This document shows, in pieces, positions 54,041 to 62,982 of a stretch of DNA of 64,000 bases (position 1 is the first letter of the stretch; the number at the start of each line of letters is the position of its first letter). The notes under the pieces are model-generated. The model had not been told where the DNA came from and did not search any database. It saw only the letters and a list, made by a program, of their open reading frames with translations. The position numbers and the translations under genes are program-made. The DNA is from Streptomyces sp. NBC_01716 (GTDB lineage Bacteria; Actinomycetota; Actinomycetes; Streptomycetales; Streptomycetaceae): assembly GCF_036248275.1 (NCBI RefSeq), contig NZ_CP109181.1:3038001-3102000 (forward strand). Direction: 5' to 3'.

Positions 54041-54388
54041 TTACGCGGTGGTGAGCCGCGTGACCAGCGCGGCGACGGCCAGGACGACGAAGACGACCGG
54101 CGGCGCGATCGCGTAGTCCTTCGCCTTGACGTGGTAGTAGACCGCGCCGAGGAAGTACAGGACGACGCCGATCGCCGCCGCCGCTCCGATGAACGGGATC
54201 CAGAGACCGGCGATCAGGCCCACGGCGCCCGCCGCCTTCAGCGAGGCGAGCCGCGGCAGCCAGGAGTCCGGTATGCCGAGCTTCGTCATGTTGGTGGCGA
54301 TCGTGGCGTTGCGGGTCGCCATGGCGAATGCCGAGCCGCTGAGCGCGACGGCGAGCAGGATGCCGACGACGGCATGGGCGATGAACAC
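54041..54388 (-). CDS. DoxX-family membrane protein
   Basis: This 115-residue protein has four transmembrane helices (FIAHAVVGILLAVALSGSAFA, LASLKAAGAVGLIAGLWIP, AAAIGVVLYFLGAVYYHV, PPVVFVVLAVAALVTRL). The DoxX/DoxX-like family pattern is clear and function is poorly known. Some members act in thiosulfate or redox protection. The GTG at 54388 is used. It ends 5 bases from the D-aminoacylase stop and is divergent from the helix-turn-helix regulator, which may control it. Confidence 0.83.
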   Translation of the reverse strand: MFIAHAVVGILLAVALSGSAFAMATRNATIATNMTKLGIPDSWLPRLASLKAAGAVGLIAGLWIPFIGAAAAIGVVLYFLGAVYYHVKAKDYAIAPPVVFVVLAVAALVTRLTTA

Positions 54389-54545
54389 GGGGGGCCTCTC
54401 GGAAGACGTACGGGACTTTGCGGACACGGCCCGGGGTCCGGTGTCCGGACCCACCCTGTGCGCCTCGGCGGCCGGGAGGAAGGCCGGGGCGAGGCTGGTA
54501 TTGAGAGGGCTACGCTCCCGTGCGCGCGGGCGTACATTTGCCCGG

Positions 54546-55406
54546 GTGAGCGACAGTGAGCTTGGCCGGTTCCTCCGGTCGCGGCGCGAGAGCGTGACCC
54601 CCGCCGACGTGGGGCTGCCCGCCGGCAGCCGCCGCCGTACGCCCGGCCTGCGCCGGTCCGAGCTGGCGATGCTCGCCGGGATCAGCGTCGAGTACCTGGC
54701 CCGGCTTGAGCAGGGCCGGGACCGCCACCCCTCCCCGGAGATCCTGGCGGCGCTGGCCGACGCGCTGCGCCTGTCCACCGAGGCGCGCGGCGAGCTGATG
54801 CACGTCATGAAGCTGACGATGGGCAGCCGCAAGCTCTGCCTCGGCACGGTCCGTCCGCCGGACCGGGAGGTACGGCCCACGCTGCGCGCCCTGCTCGACC
54901 AACTGGAGCCCGCGCCGGCCGTGCTGCTGAACCGGCTGGGCGAGGTGGTCGCCCGCACCGGCGGTTACGAGCGGCTCTTCGGCCCGCTGGGCCTGCTGGA
55001 ACCGCCCGCGCCGAGCCTGCCGCGGTTCATGTTCACCGATCCCCGGGCCCGCGACGCGTACCCGGAGTGGGAGCGCGTCGCCGACGATCTGATCGCCCGG
55101 ATCAGGATCGACTCCCTGCCGGACGACCCGGATCTGATCGCGCTCGTCGATGAGCTGACCCTGCTGGCGGGCGCCGGGTTCACCGAACGCTGGAAGCAGC
55201 CCCTGCGTACGCCCGAGCACACCGGGGTGCGTCGGCTGACGCACCCCGGTGCGGGTGAGCTGCGGCTGGCGGACGAGACCCTGGAGCTGCCCGAGGGGGA
55301 CGGTTTCCGCCTCGTCGTCCATCTGCCGGCGGACGAGCCCACGGCCGCGGCGCTGGACGCGCTCGCGGGCCGCAGGCCGGGCGCGCTGCGCGCCGTCGCC
55401 GGGTGA
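54546..55406 (+). CDS. XRE-family regulator with MmyB-like ligand domain
   Basis: This 286-residue protein has an N-terminal helix-turn-helix (RTPGLRRSELAMLAGISVEYLARLEQGRDRHPS, residues 30-62), then a PAS-like MmyB domain (PAPAVLLNRLGEVVARTGGYERLFGPLG to the LADETLELPEGDG strand set). MmyB-type domains bind small ligands such as fatty acids. The GTG at 54546 starts the frame. It is divergent from the DoxX gene, its likely target, and convergent with the choice-of-anchor protein gene. Confidence 0.9.
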   Translation: MSDSELGRFLRSRRESVTPADVGLPAGSRRRTPGLRRSELAMLAGISVEYLARLEQGRDRHPSPEILAALADALRLSTEARGELMHVMKLTMGSRKLCLGTVRPPDREVRPTLRALLDQLEPAPAVLLNRLGEVVARTGGYERLFGPLGLLEPPAPSLPRFMFTDPRARDAYPEWERVADDLIARIRIDSLPDDPDLIALVDELTLLAGAGFTERWKQPLRTPEHTGVRRLTHPGAGELRLADETLELPEGDGFRLVVHLPADEPTAAALDALAGRRPGALRAVAG

Positions 55407-55424
55407 CCCGCCGCCTTCGCCGCC

Positions 55425-57071
55425 TCAGCGGACCCGGTAGATCGCCGTCGTACCGCTGACCTCGTTGCCGACGACCAGCAGCGCGTCACCCGTCGGGCTG
55501 TCCTTGGCCGGGACGAAGAGCACGCCCTCCGGTCCCAGGTCCCCCGCCGTGCCGGCCTCCGGGTCGCCCGCGAAATCACGGGAGTTGACGTATCCGGCGG
55601 CCTTCGGGCGGCGCGGGTCGCTCAGGTCGTACGCCGCGATGCCGCCCGGCCGCTCCAGGCCGACGAAGGCGTACGTCGTACCGCGCACCGATCCCGTGGT
55701 GATGCCCTCCGGCTCGGGACCCTTGCTGTCGCTGCGGCTGTCGGGGTCGTTCTCGGCGTTGTCGGTGTTGAAGTCCGCCGGGAACGCCTTCGCCGTCAGC
55801 TGCTCCAGGTCGTCGCCGGAGTCCCAGACGAGCCGGCCGCGCTCGTCGCGTACGGAGATCGAACGGCCGCCGAGCGAGTTCAGCTCGGTGACCCGGCCCT
55901 GGCTGTCCGTGGGCGAGGTGTTGGTGATGTTGAGGCGGCCGAGCGCGTCGTCCTGCTGGAGCGCGGCGGCGTCCGGGAAGGCCTTCGGGTTCAGCTCGAC
56001 GTCCTTGACCCGCACCTCCTCGGCGAAGCAGTCCCAGTCGCGGGCGTCGCCCTCGTTGGCGCTGACGGTGTACTCGTCGCCGCGCGCGCTGAAGGCGTGG
56101 ATCCCGTCGGGCTTGTAGAGGCCCTTGACCGGCCAGGTGCGGATGTTGACGCCGTCCTTGTCGGAGGCGTCCAGGCCGTTGCCGGGCTCGGAGTGGTCCT
56201 TCTCGCCGAGCGGGACGATCTTCTCGACCTCGGCACGGCGCAGATCGACGAGCGCGAGCGCGTTGTTCTCCTGGAGGGTGACCCAGGCGGTGCGGCCGTC
56301 CTTCGACACGGCCACGTACTCGGGCTCGATGTCCTGGCTGACGGAGGCGTTCGGGCCGTAGATCAGGACGCCGTCGCCGGTCAGCTCCTTCTTCTTGCGG
56401 TCCCACTTCTCGAAACCGGCCGTGTGCACGGTGGCGCGGCGCAGCTCGCCGTCGCGACCGCGGCCCCGGTCCAGGTCGATGACGCCGACCGAACCGACAG
56501 GGTCGATCCCGGCGGGCTCGGTGCCGCCCGGCGCGCAGTACGAGTCGGGCTCGCCCTCGTTCGCGACGACGACGCGGTCACCCTTCGGGGTGAACGTCAC
56601 CATGTCGGGCAGGGCGCCGACCCGTACCTCTTTCAGCTTGCGGCCGTCGGAGGCGCGGAAGAACGAGACCGTGCCCCGGTCGGTCTTGGCCTCGGCCTGC
56701 CGGGCGACGGCCACCAGACCGTCGTGGACGCTCACGCTGTTGGCGCCCGGGGTGACGAGCTCGCCGGTCTTGCGGGGCTTGGCGGGGTTCCGGATGTCGA
56801 GAATGTCGACGGTGCCGGCCTCCGCGTTGATCGTGAAGACCTTGCGGGTCCGGGAGTCGTACGCGGTGATCTCCGCGCCGCCCTCGTCGAACTTGCCGCT
56901 CTCGTAGCGGCCGAGCAGGGTCAGGTCGAGCGTGCCGCCCTGATGGCCGGGCTTCCCGTGGCCGTGGCCGCCCCCGTGCGAGCCGGTGGCCTGCGCCGAC
57001 GGCAGCAGAGCGGTGGTGGCGGCCATGACCGTGACGGTGGCCAGGGCAAGGAGTGTGCTGCGCTTCTTCAT
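55425..57071 (-). CDS. Secreted choice-of-anchor I family protein
   Basis: This 548-residue exported protein has a signal peptide (KKRSTLLALATVTVMAATTALLPS), a His/Gly-rich stretch that could bind metal (GSHGGGHGHGKPGHQGG) and a beta-propeller-like body with LPDMVTFTPKGDRVVVANEGEPD and DGIHAFSARGDEYTVSANEGDARDW. These are hallmarks of the choice-of-anchor I / esterase-like or alkaline-phosphatase-like propeller group. No sorting signal is visible at the C-terminus. It is monocistronic, convergent with the regulator gene. The enzymatic role is uncertain. Confidence 0.88.
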   Translation of the reverse strand: MKKRSTLLALATVTVMAATTALLPSAQATGSHGGGHGHGKPGHQGGTLDLTLLGRYESGKFDEGGAEITAYDSRTRKVFTINAEAGTVDILDIRNPAKPRKTGELVTPGANSVSVHDGLVAVARQAEAKTDRGTVSFFRASDGRKLKEVRVGALPDMVTFTPKGDRVVVANEGEPDSYCAPGGTEPAGIDPVGSVGVIDLDRGRGRDGELRRATVHTAGFEKWDRKKKELTGDGVLIYGPNASVSQDIEPEYVAVSKDGRTAWVTLQENNALALVDLRRAEVEKIVPLGEKDHSEPGNGLDASDKDGVNIRTWPVKGLYKPDGIHAFSARGDEYTVSANEGDARDWDCFAEEVRVKDVELNPKAFPDAAALQQDDALGRLNITNTSPTDSQGRVTELNSLGGRSISVRDERGRLVWDSGDDLEQLTAKAFPADFNTDNAENDPDSRSDSKGPEPEGITTGSVRGTTYAFVGLERPGGIAAYDLSDPRRPKAAGYVNSRDFAGDPEAGTAGDLGPEGVLFVPAKDSPTGDALLVVGNEVSGTTAIYRVR

Positions 57072-57240
57072 GAGTGCTCAGCGTTGTGCGGACCTCCGCT
57101 GGCCGGGTGAACCGACCGGGCCTCTCCGGTGAACACTGCCTCAACAAAATGCGGGGCCCGGCGGGCGATCCCGGGCCCGCCCGTCTCACAGTGCGGACGG
57201 ACGTGGTCAAAAACACCAGGCGCCCCCGGTAACCCGGTCG

Positions 57241-57246
57241 TAAGCT
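57241..57246 (+). promoter_or_regulatory. Candidate leaderless promoter -10 (TAAGCT)
   Basis: TAAGCT lies 7 bases before the aminotransferase ATG, which lacks a ribosome site. Confidence 0.5.
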
Positions 57247-57253
57247 CGCCGTC

Positions 57254-58465
57254 ATGCAGGTCATCCAGTCAACCAAGCTCGCCAATGTCTGTTACGAGAT
57301 CCGGGGTCCCGTCCTCGACGAGGCGATGCGGCTGGAGGCAGCAGGCCACCGCATCCTCAAGCTCAACACCGGGAACCCGGCGGCCTTCGGCTTCGAGTGC
57401 CCGCCCGAGATCCTGGAGGACGTCCTCCGCAATCTCGGCGACGCTCACGGGTACGGCGACGCCAAGGGGCTGCTCTCCGCGCGCCGCGCCGTCATGCAGC
57501 ACTACCAGACCAAGAACATCGAGCTCGACGTCGAGGACATCTACCTCGGCAACGGCGTGTCCGAGCTGATCCAGATGTCGATGCAGGCACTGCTCGACGA
57601 CGGGGACGAGGTTCTCGTACCGGCGCCGGACTATCCGCTGTGGACGGCGTCCGTCTCCCTGGCCGGCGGCACGGCCGTGCACTACCGCTGCGACGAGCAG
57701 GCGGAGTGGATGCCGGACCTGGCCGACGTCGAGCGCAAGATCACCGACCGCACCAAGGCGATCGTGATCATCAACCCGAACAACCCCACCGGCGCGGTCT
57801 ACAGCGACGAGATGCTGCTCGCGCTCACCGAGATCGCTCGCAGGCACGGCCTGATCGTCTGCTCGGACGAGATCTACGACCGGATCCTGTACGACGGCGC
57901 GACCCACACCCCGACGGCCAGCCTCGCGCCCGACCTGCTGACCCTCACCTTCAACGGCCTGTCGAAGAACTACCGCGTCGCGGGCTTCCGCTCCGGCTGG
58001 CTGGCGGTCTGCGGACCGAAGACGCACGCGACCTCGTACATCGAGGGCCTGACGATCCTGGCCAACATGCGCCTGTGCGCGAACATGCCGTCGCAGCACG
58101 CGGTGGCGACGGCACTGGGCGGGCGGCAGTCGATCAACGAACTCGTCCTGCCGGGCGGACGCATCCTGGAGCAGCGGGACACGGCGTACGAGCTGCTGAC
58201 GCAGATCCCGGGCGTCACCTGCGTCAAGCCGAAGGGCGCGCTGTATCTCTTCCCCCGGCTCGACCCGAAGGTCTTCAAGATCAAGGACGACCGGCAGATG
58301 GTCCTCGATCTGCTGCAGCGCGAGAAGATCATGGTCGTGCACGGGACCGGCTTCAACTGGCCGGAGCCCGATCACTTCCGGATCGTGACACTTCCGGCGG
58401 CGCCGGAGCTGGCGGACGCGGTGACGCGGATCGGGAACTTCCTGGACGGTTACTCGCAGCCGTAG
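57254..58465 (+). CDS. PLP-dependent aminotransferase (AlaA-like)
   Basis: This 403-residue class I/II aminotransferase has the PLP Lys in TFNGLSKNYRVAGFRSGW, the Asn/Asp pair IINPNNPTGAVYS and SDEIYDRILYDG, and NTGNPAAFGF at the N-terminus. These are typical of the AlaA branch that makes L-alanine from pyruvate and glutamate. The ATG at 57254 directly follows a -10 box, so the mRNA is probably leaderless. It stands alone. Confidence 0.93.
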   Translation: MQVIQSTKLANVCYEIRGPVLDEAMRLEAAGHRILKLNTGNPAAFGFECPPEILEDVLRNLGDAHGYGDAKGLLSARRAVMQHYQTKNIELDVEDIYLGNGVSELIQMSMQALLDDGDEVLVPAPDYPLWTASVSLAGGTAVHYRCDEQAEWMPDLADVERKITDRTKAIVIINPNNPTGAVYSDEMLLALTEIARRHGLIVCSDEIYDRILYDGATHTPTASLAPDLLTLTFNGLSKNYRVAGFRSGWLAVCGPKTHATSYIEGLTILANMRLCANMPSQHAVATALGGRQSINELVLPGGRILEQRDTAYELLTQIPGVTCVKPKGALYLFPRLDPKVFKIKDDRQMVLDLLQREKIMVVHGTGFNWPEPDHFRIVTLPAAPELADAVTRIGNFLDGYSQP

Positions 58466-58524
58466 CGCCGCGATGGCGCCGGGCCCGACCCGACCCAGGG
58501 GTCGAGGCTCGACTCGACTCAACT

Positions 58525-58539
58525 TTAGACTTATTCCAA
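58525..58539. promoter_or_regulatory. Fur-family (7-1-7) box
   Basis: TTAGACTTATTCCAA matches the 15-bp TTAGAATNATTCTAA Fur/PerR/FurA pattern at all but two positions. It lies just before a TAGGAT -10 (58542-58547), a position that would block RNA polymerase. Confidence 0.7.
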
Positions 58540-58578
58540 TGTAGGATGGCTTCCTGACGACACCAGGAGGCCATCCCC

Positions 58579-58974
58579 ATGTATGAGCCGATCCGCACCA
58601 AGTCGGTCCACTCGATGGCCGACACCGATTTTCCGCACCGCAGCCGCGAGGAGGAGCTGGACATCCAGCTCGCCGGGCATCTCGCGGCGCTGCTGACCGT
58701 CACCGACGACCTCGGGCTCGACGACGCGGCAGGGCTGATCGCCCAGCAGGTGACCAGGCTGCGGGGCGCCGCGCCGATCCGCGCGCCCCGCTCTCGTGAA
58801 GCCGACACCGAAGCCGAGGCGGCCGAGCTGCACCGGCGGGCGCTCGCCCTGGCCGGCCGGGCGCTCGTGGTCGCCGCCTCGCGCGCCGACACGGCCGCGG
58901 CGATCCTCGCGGCCGAACAGATGGACGCGCACACGGCCGCGCTGCACGAGCCGCGGCTCGTGGACGCCCGCTGA
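58579..58974 (+). CDS. Small conserved helical protein under Fur-type control
   Basis: I do not recognise this 131-residue soluble protein. It is Ala/Leu/Glu-rich and predicted all-helical (EEELDIQLAGHLAALLTVTDDLG, DTEAEAAELHRRALALAGRALVVAASRADTAAAILAAEQMDAH), with several His residues that could bind metal or haem. The ATG follows a strong AGGAGG. A Fur-family box overlaps its promoter, so expression is probably linked to iron or peroxide. A role in metal or redox homeostasis would be inference. Confidence 0.78.
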   Translation: MYEPIRTKSVHSMADTDFPHRSREEELDIQLAGHLAALLTVTDDLGLDDAAGLIAQQVTRLRGAAPIRAPRSREADTEAEAAELHRRALALAGRALVVAASRADTAAAILAAEQMDAHTAALHEPRLVDAR

Positions 58975-59063
58975 CGTTCAACGTTCCTTAACGGGACGGG
59001 TACTTCACCTTCCGTCCACCTGACGCGGCGCGGAATGTGGGTTTCCGGGAGCACTCTGCGCAT

Positions 59064-60140
59064 GTGAAACGCATCGTGGGAATCGTCCTGGCGGTGCTGC
59101 TGATCGGCGGGGTGGCAGCAACCGTCGTCGCAGGCCGAGAGAGTCAGGACCCGGGCCCGGCAACGAAGACCGTGCGCGGAGTGATCGGTTCGGAGAAGGC
59201 GGAGTTCTTCGCCGACCCCGAGGTCGTGAAAGCCCTGGCTGCCCGGGGATTCACCGTGAAGTCGGAGACATCCGGCTCCTGGGCGATGGAGGACCTGCCG
59301 CTCGACGGCTTCGACTTCGCCTTCCCCTCGTCCAAGGCCCCGGCCGACGAGCTGCGGAAGAAGTCGAAGATCACGAGCGCGCCCATCCGGCCCTTCTACT
59401 CGCCGCTGGTCGTCGTGGCCCACCGGTCGGCCGCCAAGGTCCTCGCGGACAACGGCCTGGCCACCCTCAACGGCAAGGCGGGCGGGACGCTGCGGATGGG
59501 CCCGTATCTGGCCGCCGCCCGCGCCGACAAGACGTGGCAGCAGCTCAAGGGGTCAGCCGCGCATGCCGAGTTGACCGGCACCGTCTTCATCACCAGCACC
59601 GACCCGGTCCAGTCCAACTCGGGCGCGCTGTATCTCGCGGCGGCGTCGTACGTCGCCGACGGCGGCCGGGTCGCCACCGACGACGCGGCGGTGAACCGTA
59701 CGGCTCCGCTCCTCAAGAAACTCACCGCCGTCCAGGGCGCGCAGCAGACGAGTTCGGACGCGCCGTTCCGCGACTTCATCAGCGGCGTCGGCAATCCGCT
59801 GGTGCTGGTGTACGAGTCGCAGGTGGCCTCGTTGCTGCTCCAGAAGCAGGACGTGGGCGATCTGGTGGTGCTCTACCCGGACACCACGGTCTCCAGCGAC
59901 CACACCGTCGTACCGCTCAACGAGGACGGGCGGGAGCTGGGCGACGTCCTGGCCACCGACAAGCGGCTGCGCGAGCTCGCGGTCAAGCACGGCTTCCGGC
60001 CGCAGGGCGCCGCCGCCGAGTTCACCGGCGCGACGGCCGCCCACACCACCTACCTCAACCAGACGCTGACCGGGGTCCGACAGGCGCCCGTGCCGACCTC
60101 CCAGGTCCTGCACAGGATGGCCGAGCGGGCCCGTTCATGA
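59064..60140 (+). CDS. Binding-protein-like exported protein of TelA/VWA operon
   Basis: This 358-residue protein has an N-terminal anchor or signal (VKRIVGIVLAVLLIGGVAATVVAG) followed by a periplasmic-binding-protein-like fold (VRGVIGSEKAEFFADPEVVKALAARGF, FAFPSSKAPADELR, ITSTDPVQSNSGALYLAA). The STDPVQSNSG block is the same kind of substrate-pocket loop as in the VWA lipoprotein two genes on, so the two share a domain. The GTG at 59064 is chosen because it sits at the signal peptide; the frame could open 9 codons earlier. Its stop overlaps the TelA gene start as ATGA. Confidence 0.8.
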   Translation: MKRIVGIVLAVLLIGGVAATVVAGRESQDPGPATKTVRGVIGSEKAEFFADPEVVKALAARGFTVKSETSGSWAMEDLPLDGFDFAFPSSKAPADELRKKSKITSAPIRPFYSPLVVVAHRSAAKVLADNGLATLNGKAGGTLRMGPYLAAARADKTWQQLKGSAAHAELTGTVFITSTDPVQSNSGALYLAAASYVADGGRVATDDAAVNRTAPLLKKLTAVQGAQQTSSDAPFRDFISGVGNPLVLVYESQVASLLLQKQDVGDLVVLYPDTTVSSDHTVVPLNEDGRELGDVLATDKRLRELAVKHGFRPQGAAAEFTGATAAHTTYLNQTLTGVRQAPVPTSQVLHRMAERARS

Positions 60141-61378
60141 CGGGGGACGAGCAGATGAGCAGCGACACATCCCACCCGGGCGGAGGCGCCGACGCCGCTC
60201 CCGCCCTGATCCTGACCCCGCCGGAGCCGGTGCCGCCGGTCCCCTCGGAGCAGGCGGCCGGACTGGTGCCGGTCGACAACTCCGTACGGGAGGAAATGGC
60301 CCGGCGGGCCGCCGAGTACGTGGGGTCCCTGTCCGGACTCGACGCGCGCTCACCCGAGTTCGGCGCGCGGATCCATGAGATCGACGCCCTGGGGGCGAGC
60401 GACATCCGGGGCGCCGCCCAGCAGTCCAACCGCATGCTGGACCGCACCGTGCGCTCGCTCGCCAGTGACGGGGAGAACGCGCAGGGCCGCGTCTCCTCCT
60501 CGCTGGTCGAACTGCGGCGCACCGTCGAGGACCTGGACCCGCGGGACACCGGGCCGGCGCGCGGCGCGCGCAAGCTGCTCTCCAAGCTCCCGGGCGGCAA
60601 CAAGCTCCGCGACCATGTCGCCAAGTACGCCTCGTCGCAGCACACTCTGAACCGGATCGTGGGCTCGCTCCGCGGCGGCCAGGACGAACTGCGCCGTGAC
60701 AACGCCGCGTTGCACACCGAGCGGCTGCGCCTGTGGGAGACCATGGGCAAGCTCCAGGAGTACGTGGTCCTCACCGAGGCCCTCGACCGGGCGATCGAGC
60801 AGCGGATCGCCGAGACGCGGGGGACCGGTCCCGAGGCGGCCGACGCGCTGCGCGCCGACGTTCTGTTCCCGGTGCGGCAGAAGCACCAGGACCTGCTCAC
60901 GCAGATCGCGGTGTGCGCCCAGGGGTATCTGGCGATGGACGTCGTCCGCAAGAACAACGAGGAACTGATCAAGGGTGTGGACCGGGCCGCGACCACGACC
61001 GTGTCCGCGCTGCGCATCGCGATCATGCTCGCCTCCGCGCTGGAGAACCAGCGCAAGGTGACCGAGCAGGTCAACGTGTTGCGTTCGACGACGGAGGACC
61101 TGATCCGCGGGAACGCCGAGATGCTCGCCACACAGAGCGGCGAGATCCAGCGGATCGCCGCCGACCCGGCGGTGGGGGCCGAGACTCTGCGCGCGGCGTT
61201 CCAGCAGATCTACCGGACGCTGGAGACGATCGACACGTACAAGATCCAGGCGACGGAGTCGATGGCCGCCACCGTGGAGTCCCTGACGGCCGAGCTCCGG
61301 ACGGCGAGCGCGTACGTGGAGCGCGCGCGGTCGAGTTCGGCGGACGGCCCGGGTGTGCTCGACGGCGGTCGCAGATGA
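60137..61378 (+). CDS. TelA/KlaA-family protein (toxic anion resistance)
   Basis: This 413-residue cytoplasmic, largely helical coiled-coil protein belongs to the TelA family, linked to tellurite and toxic-anion resistance and to membrane-stress responses. Hallmarks are the long helices RLRLWETMGKLQEYVVLTEALDRAIEQRIAE, LLTQIAVCAQGYLAMDVVRKNNEELIKGVDRA and TTVSALRIAIMLASALENQ. The ATG at 60137 is coupled to the preceding gene; a second ATG at 60155 has a better ribosome site (GGGGGACGAG). It is flanked by binding-protein and VWA genes with overlaps on both sides. Confidence 0.9.
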   Translation: MTGDEQMSSDTSHPGGGADAAPALILTPPEPVPPVPSEQAAGLVPVDNSVREEMARRAAEYVGSLSGLDARSPEFGARIHEIDALGASDIRGAAQQSNRMLDRTVRSLASDGENAQGRVSSSLVELRRTVEDLDPRDTGPARGARKLLSKLPGGNKLRDHVAKYASSQHTLNRIVGSLRGGQDELRRDNAALHTERLRLWETMGKLQEYVVLTEALDRAIEQRIAETRGTGPEAADALRADVLFPVRQKHQDLLTQIAVCAQGYLAMDVVRKNNEELIKGVDRAATTTVSALRIAIMLASALENQRKVTEQVNVLRSTTEDLIRGNAEMLATQSGEIQRIAADPAVGAETLRAAFQQIYRTLETIDTYKIQATESMAATVESLTAELRTASAYVERARSSSADGPGVLDGGRR

Positions 61379-62982
61379 GGCGCCGTATGCGCGGGGCCGG
61401 ATGGGCCGCGGTGGCCACCGTGCTGATCGCCTGCACGGCCTGTACGAGCGGGGGCGACGGACGCGACGGGGACTCCTCCCCCGGACCGGACGGGAAGGGG
61501 CCCGCGCGCACGCTGCGCGTCCTGGCCTCCAGCGAACTGTCCGACATGAAGCCGGTGTTGGACGCGGCCCGTGAGGCGACGGGGATCACGGTGACTCCGA
61601 CGTACGTAGGGACGCTCGACGGCGCCGAGATCGTCTCCTCGGGGAAGGCGGACGGGGCGTACGACGCGGTCTGGCTGTCGTCCAACGACTATCTGCGACT
61701 GGACCCGGCGGTCGGCTCGAAGATCTCCTCGGAGACGCCTGTGATGACCTCGCCGGTCGCGCTCGGCGTCAAGGGGGCGACGGTGTCGCGGCTCGGCTGG
61801 AACCCGGAGACGGTCACCTGGTCGCAGGTGCACCGGGCGGTGGCCGACGGGAAACTGACGTACGGGATGACCGACCCGGTCCGCTCCAACTCGGGCTTCT
61901 CCGCGCTGGTTTCGGTCACCTCCGGCCTCTCGGGCGCCCAGGCGGCGCTCACCGACGGGCAGATCCGCGAGGCGACGCCCAGGCTCAGGGAGTTCTTCGC
62001 CGGCCAGGAGCTGACCTCCGGCTCGTCGGGCTGGCTCGCCTCGGCGTACAAGCGGCGCGGCACGGTCGACGCGATGGTGAACTACGAGTCCGTGCTGCTG
62101 TCCCTGAACCGCGACGAGGGCGGCGACGCCGACTCGCTTCTGACGGTGATCCGTCCCAAGGACGGGGTGGTGACGGCCGACTACCCGTTCACCCTGCTCA
62201 CCTCCGCCGACGACGAAGCACGCGAGGCGGGCCGTGATCTGACGGAGTATCTGCGGACCCCGGAGGCCCAACAGGCCATCACCACGCGGACATTGCGCCG
62301 CCCGGTGGTCACGTCGGTGAAACCGACCGAGGGCATCGGCCGGGAAGGCCGCCGTGAACTGCCCTTCCCCGGCTCGCGTTCGGTGGCCGACGGCCTCCTC
62401 GACGCGTACGAGAACAAACTCCGCCGCCCCTCGCGCACGGTGTACGTCCTGGACACCTCCGGCTCGATGAAGGGCTCCCGACTGGCCCGGCTGAAGTCGG
62501 CGCTGGGCGAGCTGACGGGCGACTTCCGCGAGCGGGAGGAGGTCACGCTGATGCCGTTCGGCTCGGCCGTGAAGCAGATCCGTACGCGTACGGTCGACCC
62601 CGCCGACCCCTCGGCGGCGGTCGCCGCGCTGGACGCGGACATCGCGGGACTCTCGGCGCAGGGCGACACGGCGATCTACAGCAGCCTCCAGGAGGCGTAC
62701 GGGTTGATCGGCGATCCCGGGAAGTCCGGTGTCTCCTCGTTCACCTCGATCGTCCTGATGACGGACGGTGAGAACACGGCGGGAGACGAGGCGGCAGGCT
62801 TCGATGCCTTCTACCGGGGACTGCCCGCCGGCCAGCGCCGGACGCCGGTCTTCCCGATCCTCTTCGGCGACTCCGACCGGCGGGAACTGACGGACATCGC
62901 GACACTGACGGGCGGCCGGCTCTTCGACGCGAACAAGGGCTCACTGGACGGCGCCTTCGAGGAGATCCGTGGCTACCAGTAA
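61375..62982 (+). CDS. Lipoprotein with binding-protein and VWA domains
   Basis: This 535-residue exported protein has a lipobox-like IACTAC (Cys20 or Cys23). A substrate-binding-protein domain (about 45-330) follows, with LRVLASSELSDMKPVLDAA and MTDPVRSNSGFSALVS. A C-terminal von Willebrand factor A domain (about 355-535) has the MIDAS pattern DTSGSMKGS, then GDTAIYSS and LMTDGENTAGDE. The ATG at 61375 overlaps the TelA stop (ATGA). VWA plus TelA modules occur in Ter-type stress clusters, where they are thought to assemble membrane-associated metal-sensing complexes. Confidence 0.9.
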   Translation: MRRRMRGAGWAAVATVLIACTACTSGGDGRDGDSSPGPDGKGPARTLRVLASSELSDMKPVLDAAREATGITVTPTYVGTLDGAEIVSSGKADGAYDAVWLSSNDYLRLDPAVGSKISSETPVMTSPVALGVKGATVSRLGWNPETVTWSQVHRAVADGKLTYGMTDPVRSNSGFSALVSVTSGLSGAQAALTDGQIREATPRLREFFAGQELTSGSSGWLASAYKRRGTVDAMVNYESVLLSLNRDEGGDADSLLTVIRPKDGVVTADYPFTLLTSADDEAREAGRDLTEYLRTPEAQQAITTRTLRRPVVTSVKPTEGIGREGRRELPFPGSRSVADGLLDAYENKLRRPSRTVYVLDTSGSMKGSRLARLKSALGELTGDFREREEVTLMPFGSAVKQIRTRTVDPADPSAAVAALDADIAGLSAQGDTAIYSSLQEAYGLIGDPGKSGVSSFTSIVLMTDGENTAGDEAAGFDAFYRGLPAGQRRTPVFPILFGDSDRRELTDIATLTGGRLFDANKGSLDGAFEEIRGYQ

